A DNA stretch of 64,000 nucleotides from Thermoplasmata archaeon (lineage in GTDB: Archaea; Thermoplasmatota; Thermoplasmata; Thermoplasmatales; GCA-001856825): contig JAKAUZ010000003.1 of the NCBI GenBank assembly GCA_021817415.1, positions 186,001 to 250,000 on the forward strand, read 5' to 3'. The notes below the pieces were generated by a model. It had not been told where the DNA came from, ran no database searches, and saw only the letters and a list, made by a program, of their open reading frames with translations. Shown in pieces: positions 18,891-28,564 of the stretch. The position numbers and the translations under genes are program-made. Position 1 is the first letter of the stretch, and the number at the start of each line of letters is the position of its first letter.

Positions 18891-20065
18891 AAATTCCAGG
18901 GAACCTGGTCAACGTCCTCACTGCCAGAGCATTCCTCAGTTTCAGTTACGGTTTTCTCAATATAATATTGAGCATTTATCTGCATTCTCTCGGTTACCCA
19001 TTGTTGGAAATCGGATTGATTCTTGGGTCGGCAATACTCATCAGTGCAATCCTAACGTTTTTGCTTTCATTGCTTGCAGACCATTATGGGAGAAAATTCC
19101 TGCTTGTCATACTTTTCATTTTGTTCGCTGCATCGTCTGCTCTCTTCCTCTATACGAGAAACGTTGTCGTGCTTGCTATTCTCAGCGGACTCGGTGGATT
19201 CACTGGATCTGGTGGAGGTCCTATAGGTTCGGGAGGTCCGTTCGGGTCAGTGCAGACTGCGCTCATCACCGAAGTCTCTGAAAGGAAGAACTTCTCCAGA
19301 ATTCTTTCCTACGCGTCAATAATAGGGATGCTAGCGGCAAGCGCAGGCTCTTTCACGCTGGAAGGGCTTGAAATCTGGAGGGTGGGAGTGTATCAGCTGT
19401 TCTATCTCGCCGCGTTACTGGGGCTGGTCGGGGCCATTATATCCATGTTTCTTAAGGATAACGGAATCAGGAGCAAACACCTTCTCCCAAGGATATCATG
19501 GAAGAACATCATCAAGCTATCCATTCCGACCATCCCAAATGGGGTCGGTATAGGCTTCGTTGCTCCAATATTCTCTCTCTGGTTCAAGCTGAAGTTTGGA
19601 ATATCTACCGGAGAGATAGGGGTGATATATGGGATATCGAACCTTTTTGTCATACTGACCATGTTCATTTTACCGCGATTAGTAAAACCTGAAAGTGAAC
19701 TGACAGCAATAATTTCGACAAGAATAGTTTCTGCTTTTGCACTGCTGGCGATGGCGATAAGCCCGTTTCTCTGGTCAACAGCATTGCTATATGTACTCAG
19801 AAGCGGGATGCAGATGGGGGCAGTACCATTAAGACAGTCTTTTTCGATGGGCATAGTGCACGAATCTGAGAGGGCCACCACTTCAGGGACATCGTCGATG
19901 GTGAGGACAGGAGTATCTTCCGTTTCTCCTCCTATATCCACGCCACTCCTTTCAATGAATATCGATTACCCTCCGCTCATTGGGGGGCTGCTCACATTCC
20001 TCGATCCATTGCTGTACTATGTACTCTTCAGGAAGAATTTCGAGGGTGCAAGGAAGAATGCATAA
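18887..20065 (+). CDS. MFS transporter
   Basis: 12-TM pattern; 4-bp overlap with the methyltransferase gene; Gly-rich GSGGGPIGSGGPFGS segment. Confidence 0.82.
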   Translation: MKIPGNLVNVLTARAFLSFSYGFLNIILSIYLHSLGYPLLEIGLILGSAILISAILTFLLSLLADHYGRKFLLVILFILFAASSALFLYTRNVVVLAILSGLGGFTGSGGGPIGSGGPFGSVQTALITEVSERKNFSRILSYASIIGMLAASAGSFTLEGLEIWRVGVYQLFYLAALLGLVGAIISMFLKDNGIRSKHLLPRISWKNIIKLSIPTIPNGVGIGFVAPIFSLWFKLKFGISTGEIGVIYGISNLFVILTMFILPRLVKPESELTAIISTRIVSAFALLAMAISPFLWSTALLYVLRSGMQMGAVPLRQSFSMGIVHESERATTSGTSSMVRTGVSSVSPPISTPLLSMNIDYPPLIGGLLTFLDPLLYYVLFRKNFEGARKNA

Positions 20066-20089
20066 TATTTAAGATTCAGTTAATGGTAT

Positions 20090-21367
20090 TTGATCGGTGA
20101 TGACTTGGAGGATTTTCTGCTGAAACAGGATGAAATAGATTTCAGGAATGAAGTAAGGAAGGTTGTTAAGGACATTCCCCATAACCTGATTAGAGACATA
20201 GAATCAGAGAAAGTGAAATTTCCAAGAGAATTCATAGAAATAATTACCAGGAGCAGGATCGCGGGCGCAAGATTCCCCGAAGCATACGGGGGGAGAGCGA
20301 AGGGCTGGGTTGCAGAAATGGCTGCGATAGAGGAAATGGGTTATCTGGGGTTCACCCTGAGCTGCATGTATTCACTCGGTTCAATAGTAGGGGAACCGAT
20401 AAACAGATTCGGAACCAAAGAGCAGAAGGAGATTTACCTCAGGGGAATAACGTCAGGCGATAAGTATGGGGCCGAAGCAATAACAGAGCCGTCCGGAGGC
20501 TCAGATCTTTTTGGAATGATGCATACAACTGCCGAAAGGAAAGGAAATAAGTTCCTGCTGAATGGCCAGAAGAGATTCATTGTCGGTGGTCAGGGAGCTG
20601 ATTTCTTCGTCACCTATGCACTGACTGACAAAGACGCAAAGCCAAGATCAAAGGGAGTTAGCGCGATGATTGTCGACAGGGAATCCAAAGGGATAAAAGT
20701 TGAAACTATGTACGGCCTGATGGGGAACCGAGGAGGGGGAACGGCGAGGATTGTTTTCAAGGATGCGGAAGTTCCAGAAGAAAATGTCATCGGGGAGGTC
20801 AACAAGGGATACGATGTGTTCAACAGGATGATGGTACCTGAGAGACTTACTACATCAGCAGGTTCGATAGGTGTTGCGCTGGCAGCCATGGAAATAGCGA
20901 CAAAATACGCTTCCATGAGGGAGGCTTTCGGTTCCAAGCTTGTCGATCATGAGGGCGTCAATTTCAAGATATCGGAAAGCCTGACTGCCATTACTGCAGC
21001 CTCATCACTTGTGTACGCAGCTTCAAGGGCGGCAGAAGAACTGGATAAAGGCAAGATGAGCCTCTCTACTGCAAGGAAGCTAATATCAATGGCCAAATTG
21101 AATTCAACTGAAGTGATGTGGACTTCTGTTAACAACGCAATGCAGATCATGGGTGGGATTGGATATACAACAGTATACCCAATTGAGAGATTACTAAGGG
21201 ACTCAAGACTCGGGCTCATCTGGACAGGAACGAGCGAGGTAATGAAACTCATAATTCAGCACGAGTATCTCAGGGAAATAAACTCAGGTGCCATAACCAA
21301 GGACAAGAGAAATGTGGAGCTGGACGCCCTAGACTTCCAGCTAGAGGAAGAAAAAGTTTACAAATGA
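20090..21367 (+). CDS. Acyl-CoA dehydrogenase
   Basis: AEAITEPSGGSDLFGMMHTTAERKG and QIMGGIGYTTVYPIERLLRDSRL signatures. Confidence 0.92.
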   Translation: MIGDDLEDFLLKQDEIDFRNEVRKVVKDIPHNLIRDIESEKVKFPREFIEIITRSRIAGARFPEAYGGRAKGWVAEMAAIEEMGYLGFTLSCMYSLGSIVGEPINRFGTKEQKEIYLRGITSGDKYGAEAITEPSGGSDLFGMMHTTAERKGNKFLLNGQKRFIVGGQGADFFVTYALTDKDAKPRSKGVSAMIVDRESKGIKVETMYGLMGNRGGGTARIVFKDAEVPEENVIGEVNKGYDVFNRMMVPERLTTSAGSIGVALAAMEIATKYASMREAFGSKLVDHEGVNFKISESLTAITAASSLVYAASRAAEELDKGKMSLSTARKLISMAKLNSTEVMWTSVNNAMQIMGGIGYTTVYPIERLLRDSRLGLIWTGTSEVMKLIIQHEYLREINSGAITKDKRNVELDALDFQLEEEKVYK

Positions 21368-21474
21368 CAGGAGCGTGGAATGTATCAGTAAGAATTCAGA
21401 AATCGTCAAATCATATCTCTTCCAAATTTTTTCGCGCAGTAAGGCAAGATTATTTTGCACTATTTAATCAAAGA

Positions 21475-22317
21475 TCAACCCAAAAGCACATAAAGAATGA
21501 GAAAGGACACAATGATGAAAGGGATTGGAAAATTAAATTTCATCATTACTTTATCTTTGAATTCGGGATCGCCCTTTCTCCATAGTGCCATTTGAACCGT
21601 TATTATTGCAGCAACTATTAACACCATTATAATCAGAAGGATACTTGGAAATGAAAAGAAGGTAAATGAAACAAGTGCACCAAAGAACGTTACAACTGCA
21701 GGGATATCCACTCTACCCCTGCAAAGAACAGGAATAGTTTTCATCCCCATAGATGTGTCAAAGAGGTAATCTGAATTCTGGTAAAGTATGTCGAAGGCAG
21801 AAATCCAGAGGGAAACAAAAATCATCAACAGATATGGTCTAACGCTCCCAGGGAATGCATCCTTGCCGGCGACATATCCCGCCAGGACTATAAGGCCAAT
21901 AGAAAAACCAAGGACATAATGGCTGATCGCATGTATCTTCTTTGTCAATGGGTAAAGGTAGAAAAATAGGATTACAATAGGAGAAAGTATCCCAGCAAGT
22001 GTGTTGATTGAAAACGCAACAATCACGAAAATGGAACTGCTTGCGACCAAGGCAGCCTTTGCCTCCCTGAGAGATATCTTGCCTGTGACCAGTGCCCTTT
22101 CTGCGGTTCTTGGGTTAATTCTATCCAGGGGGAGGTCCATCAACCTATTTATGATCATGCCAGAAGTTCTTGCACTTATGCCTGCAATTCCCACCAGAAT
22201 CAGGACCTTGACTGAGAATACTCCCGCTAGCAAAACACCCATGTAGGCGAAGGGAAGGTCAAATGAACTGTGTTCAATCCTTATGAACTTCAGGAACTCC
22301 CTAAGGTCGAATCCCAT
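21475..22317 (-). CDS. UbiA-family prenyltransferase
   Basis: Multi-TM protein with SGMIINRLMDLPLDRINPRTAERALVTGKIS (NxxxD motif). Confidence 0.88.
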   Translation of the reverse strand: MGFDLREFLKFIRIEHSSFDLPFAYMGVLLAGVFSVKVLILVGIAGISARTSGMIINRLMDLPLDRINPRTAERALVTGKISLREAKAALVASSSIFVIVAFSINTLAGILSPIVILFFYLYPLTKKIHAISHYVLGFSIGLIVLAGYVAGKDAFPGSVRPYLLMIFVSLWISAFDILYQNSDYLFDTSMGMKTIPVLCRGRVDIPAVVTFFGALVSFTFFSFPSILLIIMVLIVAAIITVQMALWRKGDPEFKDKVMMKFNFPIPFIIVSFLILYVLLG

Positions 22318-23734
22318 ACCTTTTCAACTTGTCCTTCAATATAACCTCTTCATCAATCTCTATTTTCTCAGGCCAGGGTTTCTGGATTCCCTCACTTCGT
22401 CCCTTGATGGTTGCATCTATTATCATCTTCCCTCCCACATCCGGGAAAATGGAGGAATGGTCGAGTGAGTCGGATGGAGCCATTCTTATGATTTCAATGT
22501 CTCTGGACGGATCAGTTCTGGTAGCAACCGCCCAGAGGACTTCTTTCCTATCTTGGACATTAATGTCTTCATCCACCACAACAACATACTTTGTGAACAT
22601 CATCTGTCCACTAGATAGGATGGACATTCCCACCTTCCTCCCCTGGCCAGGATATCTCTTTTTTATGGAGACGAAAACAACATCATTGAATAATCCCTCC
22701 TCGGGGAGGAAAATATCATTGATTTCAGGTACCTGAAATTTTATTGCGGGGAGGAATATTCTTTCTATAGCTCTTCCTATAGGTACGTCTTCACTCCATA
22801 TTTTTCCCACTAAGATGGAATGGTAAATGAAGTCCTTGCGATGGAATATTTTAGTTATGTGAAAGACTGGGTAGAGGTCAACAGGGGTATAGTATCCAGT
22901 ATGGTCGCCAAACGGGCCCTCCTCCCTAGTCTCATCTGGATCGACAAATCCTTCTAATATTATTTCGGAAGTTGCAGGATATCTCAGGGATACGGTCTCT
23001 CCCTGCACCACATTATGTTTCTCGTTGCTCAGGTAGCCTGCAAATGCCATCTCATCAATTCCTTCAGGAAGCGGGGAGACTGCTGAAAAGAGAATTGAAG
23101 GACTGACCCCAATCGCCACAGCCACTTCCAGTTTCTTTCCAAGTTTCTTTGCTTTCTTGAGATGCATCGCACCTGTTTTCTGGGTTTGCCAGTGCATCCC
23201 TGTCGTCTCTCCGTCAAAAACCTGCATTCTATACATCCCGGCATTATAGACACCTGTTTCAGGGTCCCTAGTTATTACCACTGGAGCCGTAATGAATCTC
23301 CCTCCATCCTCCGGCCAGTGTTTGAGAATTGGAATATCGTCAAGTGTGATATCCCCCTTGTAATCCTTCACTGGACCATTTCCCACTTGGTTCACTGAAA
23401 AATTCTTGAGTTTGGAAAAAAGTTTCAGCCCATCGAGGAGCCCAGGTTTGCTAAGAAGAGAATCGAATATCCCCTGGAAATCACCAGCGAAATCCTCTGT
23501 TCTTCTTTCCATCACTGATTCAAATCTCTTCATCGTCCCAAATACATTCGTAATAACCGGGTTGGTGAATCCAGAGACCCTATTGAACAGCAGTGCAGGT
23601 CCCTCTTTTCTCTGATAATGGTTGGCAAGGGCTGAAATTTCAAGATCTACACTAAATTCCTCCTCTATTTCTCTTAAATCATTATTTTTCCGAAGTACTG
23701 ATATTGATTCCCTAAGATCTGGCGTCATTCTCAA
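22301..23734 (-). CDS. UbiD-family decarboxylase
   Basis: Family patterns including EGPFGDHTGYYTPVDLYPVFHIT and VVVVDEDINVQD; overlaps ubiA-like gene. Confidence 0.9.
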   Translation of the reverse strand: MRMTPDLRESISVLRKNNDLREIEEEFSVDLEISALANHYQRKEGPALLFNRVSGFTNPVITNVFGTMKRFESVMERRTEDFAGDFQGIFDSLLSKPGLLDGLKLFSKLKNFSVNQVGNGPVKDYKGDITLDDIPILKHWPEDGGRFITAPVVITRDPETGVYNAGMYRMQVFDGETTGMHWQTQKTGAMHLKKAKKLGKKLEVAVAIGVSPSILFSAVSPLPEGIDEMAFAGYLSNEKHNVVQGETVSLRYPATSEIILEGFVDPDETREEGPFGDHTGYYTPVDLYPVFHITKIFHRKDFIYHSILVGKIWSEDVPIGRAIERIFLPAIKFQVPEINDIFLPEEGLFNDVVFVSIKKRYPGQGRKVGMSILSSGQMMFTKYVVVVDEDINVQDRKEVLWAVATRTDPSRDIEIIRMAPSDSLDHSSIFPDVGGKMIIDATIKGRSEGIQKPWPEKIEIDEEVILKDKLKRYGIRP

Positions 23735-24911
23735 CTCCCAATTTTATATCATTTCCACTTATATAACGATAAATGATAAATAGAGCAACTATTCCATACA
23801 CTGGGAAAGAGATCAGGAGGAGGAACAGCTTGTCATACCCGATTACGAGTGCCAGTGGAAGTAGCGAAAGAGGAGCTATGACGTGCCCAGAACTGCCTAT
23901 GAGGGAGAATTCCCAAGTTCCTGTTCCTACTCTTTCCTTTCCGTACACGGCAATAGGCGTGGAGTATATGGGGGAGATAGCTAAAGCCTCCGACTGAATA
24001 AGTAGTACACCAAAGAGTATCATGATGCTGCTTGAATGCAAGTACATCAAGATGAATCCAGGGATGGAAAGGGAATACCCAATAATTCCCACAATCAAAA
24101 GTGAGTTAATACCATGTAATTTTGAATACAATAAATATGCGGCCGCACCGCCAAACACCGTTGCAATTGCCCCCCAAGTGCCGAAAATAGTCATGGCACT
24201 TGAAATGATTGCGGGGGTGGAATAAACCGGGATGTATAAAGGCAAGATAACTGCCAGGGTGAGATTAAACCCTGCAATAGTCATCCAGAGTAGTCCATAT
24301 ATCCAGGTAAATTTGAAACCATATGTGCTCTTTGAGACCTCATCCTTCTCAAAGGATTGACTACCTCTAAGCAGAGATACAAACGGAACGAGTGAAATGA
24401 CCCCAAGAGCAGGTATTAAAATGAATGAAAGTTGAATTGGAAGGGAGACTGCAACGAGTGAACCAAGTGTCACGCCCGAAGGTATACCACTTATGGAAAT
24501 TGCTGATGCAGCACCTCTCTGTCTTTCGGTGAAAAGGAATGAATAAGCTATTGAATATATTTCCATCACAAAGCTTGAAGTTCCCTGAATGAATCTCAGG
24601 ATGAGGAATGACACAAGTGAATGGACGTATGGCAGAACAATTATAGTTCCTATGATCACGAGAAACATGAGAAGGGTGTATAATGAAGCGTTCCTGTGGA
24701 ATTTCATTATCCTTCCAAGTATTTTTCCAAATGGCATACCTGCGAAATAAACAATTGTGATAAGCATCACAAAGGAACTGCCATTCATAGGATTTCCCAA
24801 ATTTCTCAAGAATACTGGGGCAAGGAGAGTCACTGATGACAGGACACTGAAAATTATTGCTGTAGTTATAAATCCAACAAATGGAAGAGAGATCAATTTC
24901 CATTTTTGCAT
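23712..24911 (-). CDS. MFS transporter
   Basis: Roughly 12 TM segments; overlaps UbiD-like start. Confidence 0.78.
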   Translation of the reverse strand: MQKWKLISLPFVGFITTAIIFSVLSSVTLLAPVFLRNLGNPMNGSSFVMLITIVYFAGMPFGKILGRIMKFHRNASLYTLLMFLVIIGTIIVLPYVHSLVSFLILRFIQGTSSFVMEIYSIAYSFLFTERQRGAASAISISGIPSGVTLGSLVAVSLPIQLSFILIPALGVISLVPFVSLLRGSQSFEKDEVSKSTYGFKFTWIYGLLWMTIAGFNLTLAVILPLYIPVYSTPAIISSAMTIFGTWGAIATVFGGAAAYLLYSKLHGINSLLIVGIIGYSLSIPGFILMYLHSSSIMILFGVLLIQSEALAISPIYSTPIAVYGKERVGTGTWEFSLIGSSGHVIAPLSLLPLALVIGYDKLFLLLISFPVYGIVALFIIYRYISGNDIKLGVENDARS

Positions 24912-25123
24912 GGTTTAGCAAATATCGGTCTCTATATAATTCTAAATGCAACCTGTCCCAAGTTTTATGTCACTTAAAAGTGGACCATTGTACATGAGAC
25001 AAAGAATGCGCAAACATTTACTTCAGAAAGGGCTGCTTATTTGTTGTTATAACCGTCCTGTGGTCAACATAGAGAAAGGCGCAATATGCTCTTACGGATT
25101 AAAACAAAAGAAGTTAATGTTAA

Positions 25124-25912
25124 GTGAATGAATATTATGTCAACCGAGACATGGAAGAATTTACTAAAATCTCTGTCACTCCATTGAATATGGATTCAGT
25201 TATGGATACCGAATTCCCAGATGGAATCTCCTTCTTTTCTTCCTTCCTCTCCTACTATGCAAGAGAAGTCCTGGAGGTCGGCGGAGAAGCGTTTGTATCC
25301 AAGGATGCAGAAAACAGGATAAATGGCCTCTTTATTTACGATCAATTTGAAAAGACAGGAACGGTATTCACGAACAGCAGGGCAGTCTTCAATCTTTTTT
25401 ATGGGTTCAGACAGCACAGGTTCCTCTTTTCTGAGGTCATGACTGAGTTTGAAAATGAACCGTTTGACATTTATTCGATGAATCTGGCGAACTACATTGG
25501 GGACCACAGATTCAGGCACGAAGTGGAAATGGCTGAAGAGAATGAAATAGAAGAAATAGAAAGGTTCATGGCAATGGTGAATCCTGGGATGAATCCTGGA
25601 TGGGTAAGGGTTGCCATACACAATGGAGATAGGTGCTTTATCTCAAGACTTGGAGATGAAATAGCTGGTTTGGGATGGCTCTCCAAAGTGAACGGAGTCG
25701 GGAGGTTGCATTCTCTCTTCGTATCCCCAAAGTTCAGGGGAATGGGGATAGGGACAGATTTATTGAATGCGCGTCTATTCTGGCTCAGAGCATCTGGAAC
25801 CAAATGGGTATTTTCTGAAATATCGCAGTTCAACGTTCCTTCTGCCAGGATAGCAGCAAAGGGGGGAATGAAGAAAACAGGTGTGATTTATCTTTACTTC
25901 AGAAAGGTTTGA
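25124..25912 (+). CDS. GNAT-family acetyltransferase
   Basis: C-terminal LHSLFVSPKFRGMGIGTDLLNARL acetyl-CoA binding motif. Confidence 0.78.
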   Translation: MNEYYVNRDMEEFTKISVTPLNMDSVMDTEFPDGISFFSSFLSYYAREVLEVGGEAFVSKDAENRINGLFIYDQFEKTGTVFTNSRAVFNLFYGFRQHRFLFSEVMTEFENEPFDIYSMNLANYIGDHRFRHEVEMAEENEIEEIERFMAMVNPGMNPGWVRVAIHNGDRCFISRLGDEIAGLGWLSKVNGVGRLHSLFVSPKFRGMGIGTDLLNARLFWLRASGTKWVFSEISQFNVPSARIAAKGGMKKTGVIYLYFRKV

Positions 25913-25946
25913 CAGGATTGGAAATATAAAAAATATTTTAGAAGGC

Positions 25947-26999
25947 TCAGGTCCTGGGTGCTCCGCATTCAGGGCACGTTTGTGCTGTTGAATCTATTAA
26001 TGCCCCGCAGTAACTGCACTTCACCTTAACCACTTCCTTGATCACGATCTGTTGGACTGGAGGCTGTTTAGGAGTGAGATCTATTGTGGGAGCTCCGGTA
26101 ACCGGTTCAGGACGATCTGGCGGTGGATATGGTACCTTGTTTTGGGCAGCAGGCTCGCCAGAATGTTTTGGAAGATGCTCTCTTTTCTTCCTTATCAGTA
26201 TGGCCATCGCTATCACCACTATTACTGCTACGGCGGCTATGGCTACCCCTGTTATTACAAGTGGCGAAAGATTGGATTGAACTGGTGAGGAGCCTGTGAA
26301 TGGAGTAAGGGGATAGCTGGTGGAATTCACATATAGAATGTCGGTATAGGTGAAACCACTTCCAGAGGAATTGGAATCGTGTTCTAAGTACTGATACCCT
26401 AGAATGTATCCCGTGGACGGGTCAAAGTACGTATCCCAGGTGTACTGTGCGTTAAAAATACCATAAGAATCATTCCTCAGATATGAAGACGATCCCTGGG
26501 CAAAAATTGATTTCACATTCCTGTTTTGCGATGGCAGATGGTAACTGTAATCCAGTGAGGAGACAGTCATTTCTGTATTCAGGAGGTAGAACGTTCCACC
26601 CACCGGGATCGTATTGTTCATGTAAAACCACACGGTGGGATTGACGTAACCAGTCTGATCATCTGTTCCATTAAGATACAGGAAAGAATCTGAAGAAAAG
26701 GTATAGTTTCCAGAATATTTCCCGGTTTCCGTCTGCCCTGTGCTGTTTCCCCATATGTACGAATAATTGTAGTGTGCAGAAACAACTCCATTCCCGCTGA
26801 CCGAATTCATCACTTCCTTCCCACTAATGGTCATATGCTCCGTATAGCCTTGGTAATTTCCAGTACCATTGGCGAGATTCACTATTTCGTAATAAGTGAA
26901 ATAATCGCCCTGTCTGGGAGTATAATGCACAGATGGTGCTGCAGGACCGAGAACAAGGGCAGCAGTGACAATTATCAGGAGAGATAGTTTATGAATCAT
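25947..26999 (-). CDS. Membrane protein: signal peptide, extracellular domain, TM helix, cytoplasmic C-terminal zinc ribbon
   Basis: Signal-like N-terminus; TM LSPLVITGVAIAAVAVIVVIAMAILIRKKRE; C-terminal CSYCGALIDSTAQTCPECGAPRT. Confidence 0.75.
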   Translation of the reverse strand: MIHKLSLLIIVTAALVLGPAAPSVHYTPRQGDYFTYYEIVNLANGTGNYQGYTEHMTISGKEVMNSVSGNGVVSAHYNYSYIWGNSTGQTETGKYSGNYTFSSDSFLYLNGTDDQTGYVNPTVWFYMNNTIPVGGTFYLLNTEMTVSSLDYSYHLPSQNRNVKSIFAQGSSSYLRNDSYGIFNAQYTWDTYFDPSTGYILGYQYLEHDSNSSGSGFTYTDILYVNSTSYPLTPFTGSSPVQSNLSPLVITGVAIAAVAVIVVIAMAILIRKKREHLPKHSGEPAAQNKVPYPPPDRPEPVTGAPTIDLTPKQPPVQQIVIKEVVKVKCSYCGALIDSTAQTCPECGAPRT

Positions 27000-28564
27000 C
27001 CTGAGAAACCTCCGACTCCGTGGACATGGGCTGGGTGAAATCCCCCAATCCCGCTGAATGTGGAATAGTAAGAGGAATGTGCCACTATCATTGGAACGTA
27101 ATAGACGAAAAATGCGTTGGATGGCATATATGTGAATTGGATCGGGGTGTTTGTTATTCTTGCAGTCGGGTCCAGATCCTTCACCAGTTCATTCTTGATT
27201 CCATGAATCATTCTGACTGAAAGGCTAAGAAGTTCCGACCGTTCCAGTCCCTTTGAAACTTGTCCAAGCACAGAGTAGGCCTTCTCAAGCAGATCCAGAG
27301 TTTCATTCGCCTCGAGGACCTGTATTGAAGCCAGTACGGCTGCCGCAACCAGTGGGTATTCAAGGTATGCCTTAAGCCCGTTTACTATGATTGTCAATTT
27401 TGCACTGACATCCTGAGGTGAAAAACCGGATGCAGAAAGGAAGGCAGATGCAAGTTCCGTATCATCCGACATATGGTAGCCCCATGAAGAGAAAAGGGAC
27501 CTGAAAGAAAGAAATCTATTTGTCAATTCTTCTACTGGTGATTTTAAGACAGAGAGGACAGCAGCAGATTCATATGAGGAGGTCACTGAGGCAAATTGAG
27601 AGAAACGGTCAATCGGATATGTTCCGTCGAACTTTCTCCCAAACAATATTATTGCTGCGACTCCAGCAGATAATTCATTTGGTACTTTTAGATGATGCCT
27701 CAGTTCATGGTCAAGATTTTCCAGGTTCAAAATCAGCTGGTCATAGCTCATTTCCTGTGGTCGCTGACTGTCTGTAGACACCATTGACGTGATGATCTCT
27801 GCCGCCATCAATTTATTATCAAAAGTGGAATGGAATTTCCGCAACGTTTCGTATGCCTGGATGAATCTCCTGTAAATATCTCCCGGCTGACCCTGCATCT
27901 TGGCCAGTCCAATCGAAGTTCCCCAAAGCAAAGAAATATCGCCCTCAGGGAAGCTGCTTGCCAGGTTGGTCTCGTGAATCCTGCTATTTTCCGCAATGGA
28001 TTTCAGTTCATTTGAAGTCTCCGAGATCTCATCCCTGAAGGTGGAGAATTCTTCCTCTGAAACCCTGTAGTTCCTTACGTTCAGATCGCTTAAAGTTACT
28101 GTTCCAAGGCCAGTAAGCGAAACGAATTTATCACCAAATGGAACCATTCTATCCAGTACTGATTTCTTCTGTATCAGGTCCCTTATAACAGATTCCCTGG
28201 AGCTGATCTCTGTCTTTTCCTTCTGCTCCCTGTTAGCTATTTCCTTCATCTTTTCAATTTCTGATTCCCTCTTTTCCCTTCCCTCAAAATGAAACAGTAT
28301 GGAATGAGTCTTCATTTCTTCTTCTTCAAGAGATGTCTCCAACCCCCTCTCTTCCATTGTTTCCTTCTGCTGTTCCTGAGTTGCTTCCGCGAGGGCAGCG
28401 ACGTCGGAAGACATCTGATCATACTGGCTCTTATCCATAAGTATTATGTACCCATTTGTAGCGAGGTATTCAAGATCCTGCGGCTGAACTTGCACAGATA
28501 TATTCCTACCAGATACCTGGGAAAAGAAATTCCTCACATCTCCGCATTTCATGACCATTACCAA
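26996..28564 (-). CDS. Hypothetical protein, coiled-coil plus alpha-helical C-terminal region
   Basis: 522 aa; Glu/Lys-rich coiled-coil-like segment (EEEEMKTHSILFHFEGREKRESEIEKMKEIANREQKEK), then helical domain; 4-bp overlap with the zinc-ribbon membrane protein gene. Confidence 0.7.
   Translation of the reverse strand: MVMVMKCGDVRNFFSQVSGRNISVQVQPQDLEYLATNGYIILMDKSQYDQMSSDVAALAEATQEQQKETMEERGLETSLEEEEMKTHSILFHFEGREKRESEIEKMKEIANREQKEKTEISSRESVIRDLIQKKSVLDRMVPFGDKFVSLTGLGTVTLSDLNVRNYRVSEEEFSTFRDEISETSNELKSIAENSRIHETNLASSFPEGDISLLWGTSIGLAKMQGQPGDIYRRFIQAYETLRKFHSTFDNKLMAAEIITSMVSTDSQRPQEMSYDQLILNLENLDHELRHHLKVPNELSAGVAAIILFGRKFDGTYPIDRFSQFASVTSSYESAAVLSVLKSPVEELTNRFLSFRSLFSSWGYHMSDDTELASAFLSASGFSPQDVSAKLTIIVNGLKAYLEYPLVAAAVLASIQVLEANETLDLLEKAYSVLGQVSKGLERSELLSLSVRMIHGIKNELVKDLDPTARITNTPIQFTYMPSNAFFVYYVPMIVAHSSYYSTFSGIGGFHPAHVHGVGGFSG

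Noticed and set aside
19402-19941. 179-aa minus-strand ORF
   Set aside because: Antisense to MFS transporter; no motif.
24367-24951. 194-aa minus-strand ORF
   Set aside because: Alternative frame of the MFS gene 23712-24911.
25956-25962. tgctccg match to the tRNA-Glu 3' end at the far side of the unknown cassette
   Set aside because: Only 7 nt and within coding sequence for the zinc ribbon; consistent with chance, not an att site.
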